NCBI GenBank assembly: GCA_004555705.1
Contig: SFHI01000013.1
Coordinates: 1-24,399 of the forward strand
DNA from: Clostridiales bacterium
GTDB taxonomy: Bacteria; Bacillota; Clostridia; Oscillospirales; Oscillospiraceae
Length of the DNA stretch: 24,399 nucleotides
Direction: 5' to 3'
Below, in pieces: positions 16,033 to 20,892 of this stretch; within the stretch, counting starts at the first letter, position 1, and each line of letters starts with the position of its first letter. The notes beneath the pieces were generated by a model. The model did not search any database. It had not been told where the DNA came from and was given only the letters and a program-made list of their open reading frames with translations. A program made the translations under genes and the position numbers.

Positions 16033-16207
16033 AAATTGTTGTTTGCCGATTTGTTATCGTAGGGGCGGATATTATCCGCCCGTAGCCTTTTATCTACAAA
16101 AGCACTCCGTTCTAACGGAAATGCTCAAAATGCGGAACGTTTCGGGCGGCTAATAGCCGCCCCTACGGTAGCAATGTGATGTGTTTGAAATCTTCAAACA
16201 ACAATTT
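16033..16207. repeat. Concentric inverted-repeat element, copy 7 (GTAGGGGCGGATA core)
   Basis: Arms AAATTGTTGTTTG (16033-16045) and CAAACAACAATTT (16195-16207) are perfectly complementary, both carrying the GTTG variant. The core starts CGTAGGGGCGGATATTATC and ends AATAGCCGCCCCTACG (to about 16167). It lies in the transcribed leader of the acyltransferase gene. Confidence 0.9.
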
Positions 16208-16254
16208 TCCCGCTTTCACGCATTCCTATCATTTTCACACTTGGAGGAATCCCT

Positions 16255-17076
16255 ATGCTGCTTTTTGGAATCACCCTTGCGTCCGTGGTCCTGGCCGCGG
16301 TGCTGTTCTGCGTGACAGGCTTCACCTGGTGGGTGCTGCCGGTGGCCTTTGTGGGGGGCTTTCTTGGCTTTTTGGTGCTGGCCTTCCTGTTTTTGTGGGC
16401 GGTCTGCGCCCTGGTGGACTTTGACAAGCCCCAGCTCCACGACAGCAAATTCTACCGCACGGTGGCAAATCTCTATATTCAGGCCCTGCCGAAGCTGGCC
16501 CGGATACGCATCGAGAAGAAGGGCCTGGAGCAGCTTCCCCAGGAGGGCCGGTTCCTGCTGGTGTGCAACCACTTAAGCGACGCCGACCCGGTGCTGCTGC
16601 TGCAAAGCTTCCCCAAGGCGCAGCTGGCCTTCATCTCCAAGCGGGAGAACCAGTCCATGTTCATCGTGGGCAAAATCATGCACAAGATCATGTGCCAGAT
16701 GATCAACCGGGAGAACGACCGGGAGGCCCTGAAAACCATCCTCAAGTGCATCCAGCTGATTAAAGACGATGAGGTCAGCGTGGCCGTGTTCCCCGAGGGC
16801 TATACCAGCCGGGACGGCCGTCTCCAACATTTCCGGGCGGGTGCCTTCAAAATCGCCATGAAAACCGAAGTGCCCATCGTGGTGTGCGCCATCGCAGGCT
16901 CCCAGCACATTTTCCACAACATGGCGCACCTGCGGCCCTCCCAGGTCAAGCTCCACCTGGTGGGCGTCATCTCCCCCGAGGAGCAGAAGGGCCGCACCGC
17001 CGTGGAAATCTCCGAGCAGTGCTATCAGATGATGCTCCATGACCTGGGGCCGGAGTATGCGCCAATTGACAATTGA
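16255..17076 (+). CDS. plsC: 1-acyl-sn-glycerol-3-phosphate acyltransferase (PlsC family)
   Basis: A 273-residue integral membrane acyltransferase that would acylate lysophosphatidic acid to phosphatidic acid. Two N-terminal membrane segments span about residues 2-21 and 24-53. The catalytic HX4D motif is in NHLSDAD (His106, Asp111), and the glycerophosphate-binding FPEG is at 179-182 (VAVFPEGYTSRDG), followed by FRAGAFKIAM and PIVVCAIAGS. GGAGG stands seven bases before the ATG. The final codons (Ile-Asp-Asn) and the TGA are formed by the AATTGACAATTGA shell of the following repeat, so the C-terminal end was probably altered when that element settled. A related but distinct acyltransferase substrate cannot be excluded. 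Confidence 0.88.
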   Translation: MLLFGITLASVVLAAVLFCVTGFTWWVLPVAFVGGFLGFLVLAFLFLWAVCALVDFDKPQLHDSKFYRTVANLYIQALPKLARIRIEKKGLEQLPQEGRFLLVCNHLSDADPVLLLQSFPKAQLAFISKRENQSMFIVGKIMHKIMCQMINRENDREALKTILKCIQLIKDDEVSVAVFPEGYTSRDGRLQHFRAGAFKIAMKTEVPIVVCAIAGSQHIFHNMAHLRPSQVKLHLVGVISPEEQKGRTAVEISEQCYQMMLHDLGPEYAPIDN

Positions 17077-17391
17077 CAATTGATCGTTTTCTGACGGCGC
17101 ACAACATATCGGCAAATTGGTGTTTGTATCGTTCTTGCTGTCATTGCGAACCAGTGCGCACACTGGTGTGGCAATCCCCCGGTCCGAAGGAACCAAGTAA
17201 CGATTACCACCAAAAACCGTACGACCCCCGTTTTTCCGGGTGCTTTTCGGCACATTTCTCCTCTAACCGGGGGATTGCCACGCCAGTGTGCGCACTGGCT
17301 CGCAATGACAGGAAACTTTAACACGCAGCAACAAACACCAATTTGCAGAGCAACCGAGTGATGCCGAATTGTAAATTGTCAATTGTCAATT
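17063..17391 (+). repeat. Concentric inverted-repeat element, copy 8 (three shells, TGTCATTGCGA core)
   Basis: The clearest three-shell copy. Outer shell CAATTGACAATTGACAATTG (17063-17082) and AATTGTCAATTGTCAATT (17374-17391). Middle arms AAATTGGTGTTTG (17114-17126) and CAAACACCAATTT (17332-17344) are perfectly complementary. The core runs 17139-17310, TGTCATTGCGA to TCGCAATGACA, with CCAGTGCGCACACTGG and CCAGTGTGCGCACTGG palindromes near the ends. It lies between the acyltransferase and glycyl-tRNA synthetase genes. Confidence 0.92.
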
Positions 17392-17401
17392 CGTTCCCCC
17401 C

Positions 17402-17430
17402 TTGATTTCCCTACGAAACCCCTGTATAAT
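17402..17430 (+). promoter_or_regulatory. Promoter of the glycyl-tRNA synthetase gene
   Basis: TTGATT (17402-17407), 17 bp, TATAAT (17425-17430). Only about 40 bp separate it from the ATG at 17472, so there is no room for a T-box leader. Confidence 0.7.
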
Positions 17431-17471
17431 AAGATGACTTTTGGAAAAACCCAATTTTTGGAGGATATACC

Positions 17472-18899
17472 ATGAAAAACAGCGAGAAAACACTGGACAT
17501 GATCGTGACCCTCTGCAAGAACCGGGGCTTCGTCTACGCGGGCTCCGAAATCTACGGAGGCCTTGCCAACTCCTGGGACTACGGCCCCCTGGGCGTGGAG
17601 TTCAAGAACAACGTGAAGAAGGCGTGGCTTAAGAAATTCGTGCAGGAGTCCGACTATAACGTGGGTCTGGACGCCGCCATCCTCATGAACCCCACCACCT
17701 GGGTCACCACCGGCCATGTGGGCTCCTTCTCCGACCCGTTGGTTGACTGCAAGGGCTGCGGCTCCCGCCAGCGGGCCGACCAGCTGATCAGCGCCGCTCC
17801 CTCGGGTAAGGACGTGAATGTGGACGCCATGACCCAGGACGAGATGGACGCTTTCATCGCCGCCCATGAGGATGTGGTCTGCCCCAACTGCGGCAAGCAC
17901 CACTTCACCTCCATCCGCAAGTTCAACCTGATGTTCCGCACCCAGATCGGCGTCACCGAGGACTCCTCCTCCACCGTCTACCTGCGGCCGGAGACCGCCC
18001 AGGGCATTTTCGTGAACTTCGCCAACATCCAGCGCACCACCCGCAAGAAGCTGCCCTTCGGTGTCTGCCAGGTGGGCAAGGCCTTCCGCAACGAGATCAC
18101 CCCCGGCAACTTCACCTTCCGCACCCGGGAATTCGAGCAGATGGAGTGCGAGTTCTTCTGCCAGCCCGGCACGGACCTGGAGTGGTTCGCCTACTGGAAG
18201 GACTTCTGCAAGAACTGGCTGGTGAGCCTCGGCATCAAGGAAGACTCCCTGCGGCTGCGGGATCATGACCCCGCCGAGCTGGCCTTCTACTCCCGGGCCA
18301 CCACGGACATCGAGTACCAGTTCCCCTTCGGCTCCGGCTGGGGCGAGCTGTGGGGCATCGCCGACCGGACCAACTACGACCTGGGCCGCCACCAGGAGGC
18401 CTCCGGCAAGTCTCTTGAGTATTACGACCAGGAGAAGAACGAGCACTATATTCCCTACGTCATCGAGCCCTCCCTGGGCTGCGACCGGGTGGCCCTGGCC
18501 TTCCTGTGCGAGGCTTACGATGAAGAGGTTGTGGGCCAGGACAAGAAGGGTAACCCCGACATCCGCACCGTGCTGCGGCTGCACCCGGCCCTGGCTCCCT
18601 TCAAGGCCGCCGTGCTGCCCCTTTCCAAGAAGCTCTCCCCCAAGGCCGAGGAAATCTACCGGGAGCTGCGGAAGGATTTCATGGTGGACTTCGACGACGC
18701 CGGCTCCATCGGCAAGCGCTACCGCCGGGAGGACGAGATCGGCACGCCTCTTTGCATCACCGTGGACTTCCAGACCGTGGGCGACGAGAACTCCCCCGCG
18801 GACAACTGCGTCACCGTCCGTGACCGGGACACCATGGAGCAGGTCCGCATCCCCATTTCTGAGCTGAAGAGCTACATCGCCAAAAAGTGCGAATTCTAA
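17472..18899 (+). CDS. glyQS: Glycyl-tRNA synthetase, single-chain class II type
   Basis: A 475-residue homodimeric-type GlyRS that charges tRNA-Gly. Seen in order are GFVYAGSEIYGGLANSWDYG near residues 19-38, the VGSFSDPLVDCKGC insertion with a Cys pair, a second CPNCGKHHF pair, RPETAQGIF (about 173-181), FRNEITPGNFTFRTREFEQM (motif 2 and following, about 205-224), VIEPSLGCDRVALAF (motif 3) and a C-terminal anticodon-binding domain (about 380-475). The length matches bacterial enzymes of this type, not the split GlyQ/GlyS form. GGAGG lies about eight bases before the ATG. It has its own promoter and terminator, so it is a single-gene unit. Confidence 0.95.
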   Translation: MKNSEKTLDMIVTLCKNRGFVYAGSEIYGGLANSWDYGPLGVEFKNNVKKAWLKKFVQESDYNVGLDAAILMNPTTWVTTGHVGSFSDPLVDCKGCGSRQRADQLISAAPSGKDVNVDAMTQDEMDAFIAAHEDVVCPNCGKHHFTSIRKFNLMFRTQIGVTEDSSSTVYLRPETAQGIFVNFANIQRTTRKKLPFGVCQVGKAFRNEITPGNFTFRTREFEQMECEFFCQPGTDLEWFAYWKDFCKNWLVSLGIKEDSLRLRDHDPAELAFYSRATTDIEYQFPFGSGWGELWGIADRTNYDLGRHQEASGKSLEYYDQEKNEHYIPYVIEPSLGCDRVALAFLCEAYDEEVVGQDKKGNPDIRTVLRLHPALAPFKAAVLPLSKKLSPKAEEIYRELRKDFMVDFDDAGSIGKRYRREDEIGTPLCITVDFQTVGDENSPADNCVTVRDRDTMEQVRIPISELKSYIAKKCEF

Positions 18900-18904
18900 G
18901 AAAC

Positions 18905-18937
18905 ACCCCTGGGCTCCAAAGCCCAGGGGTAATTTTG
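18905..18937 (+). terminator. Intrinsic terminator after glycyl-tRNA synthetase
   Basis: ACCCCTGGGC (18905-18914), loop TCCAAA, GCCCAGGGGT (18921-18930), then AATTTTGTG. Ten-base-pair perfect stem. Confidence 0.85.
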
Positions 18938-18953
18938 TGTCAAAGGCAGCGAT

Positions 18954-19248
18954 CAATTGTTATTTGGCGGGCAGATGTGCTGCGCACCCCTTGGCTTCCC
19001 CCGGGGGGAAGCTGTCGCCCGAATCGGCTCTTCGGAACCGATTCGGGTGACTGAAGAGGAACGGCGAAATCAAAATACTACCAGTGCAGTGAGTAAAAAC
19101 GCACTATATTCGCCCAATCTACCATTTTTAGGTGCATTCCTAATCGCAGATATCGCCATTCCTCTTCCGCCCCAGTGTGCGCACTGGGGCACCTTCCCCC
19201 CGGGGGAAGGCAAGGGCGCTCCCGCGCCAGTGCGCCAAACACCAATTT
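18954..19248. repeat. Concentric inverted-repeat element, copy 9 (CTTCCCCCGGGGGAAG core, hybrid)
   Basis: Arms CAATTGTTATTTGGCG (18954-18969) and CCAAACACCAATTTG (about 19235-19248). Inside are GGCTTCCCCCGGGGGGAAGC near 18993, the CCCGAATCGG/CCGATTCGGG hairpin at about 19018-19046, and CCTTCCCCCCGGGGGAAGG near 19192. Before the last, GCCCCAGTGTGCGCACTGGGGC (split: GCCC, CAGTGTGCGCACTG, GGGC) at about 19169-19189 replaces the ATCCACCGCTTCGTGGT segment of copy 2. That inner palindrome is the one found in the TGTCATTGCGA cores. Confidence 0.87.
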
Positions 19249-19269
19249 GTGAATGAGAAACACATTCCT

Positions 19270-19305
19270 CAAAAAACGCCCCCGGGACAGGAAGCCCAGG
19301 GGGAA
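19270..19305 (-). terminator. Intrinsic terminator of the ribbon-helix-helix gene
   Basis: On the minus strand CCCCCTGGG, loop, CCCGGGGGC, then GTTTTTTGAGG. It starts a few bases after the TAA stop at 19308. Confidence 0.8.
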
Positions 19306-19307
19306 CC

Positions 19308-19469
19308 TTACTCCTTATTCAACAGCTCCGGCCGCTTCTCCTGAAGCCAATCCCGGATAATCTCCTCCGAAAGCTGAGATAGCGTCCACTTCTTCTCATT
19401 GGCAATCCGAACCAGCGCATCCTTCAAATCAGGGTCTGTCCGGTAGGTAATGGACTCCGTCTTTTTCAA
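19308..19469 (-). CDS. Small ribbon-helix-helix (CopG/Arc-like) DNA-binding protein
   Basis: A 53-residue protein if the TTG at 19469 is the start. AGAGGTG six bases before this TTG makes it the best initiation site. ATG codons further upstream (19490 and 19526) would add about 7 or 19 residues but have poorer ribosome binding sites. The order beta strand ESITYRTD, helix PDLKDALVRIANEKK, turn, helix TLSQLSEEIIRDWLQEK is the ribbon-helix-helix pattern of CopG-type repressors and antitoxins. GTATAC dyads and AATACAATGTATT in its promoter region suggest autoregulation. A small ORF is divergent to it. No toxin-like gene is recognisable, so antitoxin function is only a possibility. Confidence 0.68.
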   Translation of the reverse strand: MKKTESITYRTDPDLKDALVRIANEKKWTLSQLSEEIIRDWLQEKRPELLNKE

Positions 19470-19482
19470 TGTAATCACCTCT

Positions 19483-19542
19483 GTATACATGGTATACCTT
19501 TTCCATTGACAAAACCAGAAATACAATGTATTCTTTGTATAC
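19483..19542. promoter_or_regulatory. Overlapping divergent promoters with GTATAC operators
   Basis: Plus strand: TTGACA (19506-19511), 17 bp, TATTCT (19529-19534). Minus strand: a TTGTCA -35 over the same bases with TATAC-type -10s at 19483-19497. GTATAC occurs at 19483-19488, 19492-19497 and 19537-19542. The dyad AATACA-A-TGTATT (19519-19531) overlaps the plus -10. This arrangement fits repression by the adjacent ribbon-helix-helix protein. Confidence 0.55.
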
Positions 19543-19670
19543 CTATTCTATGGGCATGAGGTGAATCGATACAGGATTTTAAGTCAGTTTATGAAACCAT
19601 GATTGGTATGTACCGCCCAGAGTATGCTCCGGCACAAATTGAGAACGCCTTTTATCCCGGAGGTGTCTGT

Positions 19671-19841
19671 ATGGAGGAATACGGGAATATGCGGGATGCC
19701 TACGAACGAATCTGTGACCGGCTCGGCTGCGAGAGCGGTGAGGACCCGGATTTAGATGCGATGGTGGATGCCCTGGAGGCCATTCAAGAAGAATTATGCC
19801 GCAGAATGTATATTTACTGCAACACCGCCCGTACCCCATAA
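19671..19841 (+). CDS. Small acidic hypothetical protein
   Basis: A 56-residue ORF starting at an ATG with GGAGGTG five bases upstream. An in-frame ATG at 19599 would give 80 residues but lacks a good site. The protein is acidic and helical (MRDAYERICDRLGCESGEDPDLDAMVDALEAIQEEL), with three Cys near 14, 19 and 49. No family recognised. It is expressed from the promoter divergent to the ribbon-helix-helix gene. A stem-loop (19822-19858) overlaps its stop codon. Confidence 0.55.
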   Translation: MEEYGNMRDAYERICDRLGCESGEDPDLDAMVDALEAIQEELCRRMYIYCNTARTP

Positions 19842-19858
19842 GGGGGGGCGGGCGGTGT
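19822..19858. terminator. Stem-loop between convergent genes
   Basis: ACACCGCCCG (19822-19831) pairs with CGGGCGGTGT (19849-19858), with CCCC/GGGG continuing the stem. It separates the small ORF from the convergent PsiE-like gene. There is no U-tract, so intrinsic termination is uncertain. Confidence 0.5.
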
Positions 19859-19873
19859 ATCGAATGGATAGAG

Positions 19874-20332
19874 TTACTCAATCTCCACCATTTCTTCCTT
19901 CAGCTCACTCTTGGGCACCAGGAAGCGGCGGATGGCAAACAGGCCCGCGATGCAGGCGATGCAGGCCACGTTGCTCCAGGGGTCGTCATGGCTGAGGATC
20001 ACATGGCGGGTGATGGCCACGGTGAGTACCTCCAGGATGTTAGCCGGGGTGGTGTCGATGAGCATCCGCACAAATTCCAGCCCCACCACGATGGTCAGCA
20101 GATTGTGCAGCATATGCCCCGCGTCCGTAAGATACTCCGGGTTCACCACCGCCTCGTATACTTCAGCGACCAGACAGGATATCAACCCCAGAATGGTCAG
20201 CACCGCGATGAAACGCTCAATCACATGGAGCACCCGGCGGAAGAAATGGTCCGTCCACCGGTCCCGGTGAATGGCATTCTTCATCTTCTGCTCCAGCCTG
20301 GGGTCGGTTTCAACCTTCGGATAATCGCTCAT
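19874..20332 (-). CDS. PsiE-like small membrane protein
   Basis: A 152-residue protein with a charged N-terminus (about 1-38) and four hydrophobic segments: FIAVLTILGLISCLVAEVY (about 41-59), MLHNLLTIVVGLEFVRMLI (about 74-92), ILEVLTVAITRHVIL (about 99-113) and WSNVACIACIAGLFAIRRFLV (about 119-139). The layout and the VGLEFVRML / VAITRHVIL segments recall PsiE (phosphate-starvation-inducible) family proteins, whose biochemical role is unknown. TAGGAGGG lies before the ATG. The family call is by general resemblance. Confidence 0.6.
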   Translation of the reverse strand: MSDYPKVETDPRLEQKMKNAIHRDRWTDHFFRRVLHVIERFIAVLTILGLISCLVAEVYEAVVNPEYLTDAGHMLHNLLTIVVGLEFVRMLIDTTPANILEVLTVAITRHVILSHDDPWSNVACIACIAGLFAIRRFLVPKSELKEEMVEIE

Positions 20333-20363
20333 GGAAGTCCCTCCTATGTAATGTTCTGCCCGG

Positions 20364-20826
20364 CAATTGTTGTTTGGCGGGCTGGGCCCGCGGCCAATGC
20401 GTTACGGACCCTGGCGATCATCGTACATCCTTTGGGCCCCTCGACCGGTACTGCTCAGGTAAATTGTTGGGCACCTCTAAAAACTACCCTTTTGGGTTTT
20501 GGGCGGATCTTTTGTCCCAACAATGCGTTTTGAAAAGTCCGCAATACACAAAGTATTCCGGACTTTCCAAAACTTTTGCTGGAACAAAATCTCTCGCCCA
20601 AAACACCAAAAAGTGGTTTTTAGAGGTCGCCTGTTGTTTACCGCACTCAAAAAGAACTGTCATTGCGAACCAGCGCGCACGCTGGTGTGGCAATCCCCCA
20701 ACAATTCAGGACGGTTCGTTAGGGCGTTTGTCCGTTTTTCGTACATTTCCCCTCTATCCGGGGGATTGCCACACCAGTCTGCGGACTGGTTCGCAATGAC
20801 AGCTTTATTTTTCAAACAACAATTTG
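20364..20826 (+). repeat. Concentric inverted-repeat element, copy 10 (TGTCATTGCGA core plus extra palindrome)
   Basis: Arms CAATTGTTGTTTG (20364-20376) and CAAACAACAATTTG (20813-20826). The core, 20658-20801, is bounded by TGTCATTGCGA and TCGCAATGACA with CCAGCGCGCACGCTGG and CCAGTCTGCGGACTGG palindromes. A second left-arm-like sequence AAATTGTTGGGC (20461) and a 155-bp palindrome (20473-20627) are inserted between left arm and core. The remaining ~80 bp (20380-20460) shows nothing recognisable. Confidence 0.85.
20473..20627. repeat. 155-bp long imperfect palindrome
   Basis: ACCTCTAAAAAC (20473-20484) is complementary to GTTTTTAGAGGT (20616-20627). Further in, TTTTGGGCG pairs with CGCCCAAAA, TTTTGTCCCA with TGGAACAAAA, and the centre GTTTTGAAAAGTCCGCAATAC pairs with GTATTCCGGACTTTCCAAAAC with two mismatches around a five-base loop. 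It is inserted within repeat copy 10. Confidence 0.85.
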
Positions 20827-20892
20827 TCCTCCTGCCGGGCAATGATGATACTGCTATTCTACAGGAAATCCTCCGAAAAGGGAAGGGCTTTG

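Noticed and set aside
17392..17471. T-box riboswitch ahead of glycyl-tRNA synthetase
   Set aside because: The promoter lies about 40 bp from the start codon, so there is no room for specifier and antiterminator structures.
17379..18956. A 525-codon minus-strand open frame opposite glycyl-tRNA synthetase
   Set aside because: Antisense shadow. The plus strand encodes a complete GlyRS with all motifs.
5540..20826. CRISPR array
   Set aside because: Repeats are kilobases apart, palindromic and nested, with no regularly spaced spacers and no cas genes.
5540..20826. Insertion sequences with transposases
   Set aside because: None of the elements has a transposase-like ORF. The interiors are hairpins only.
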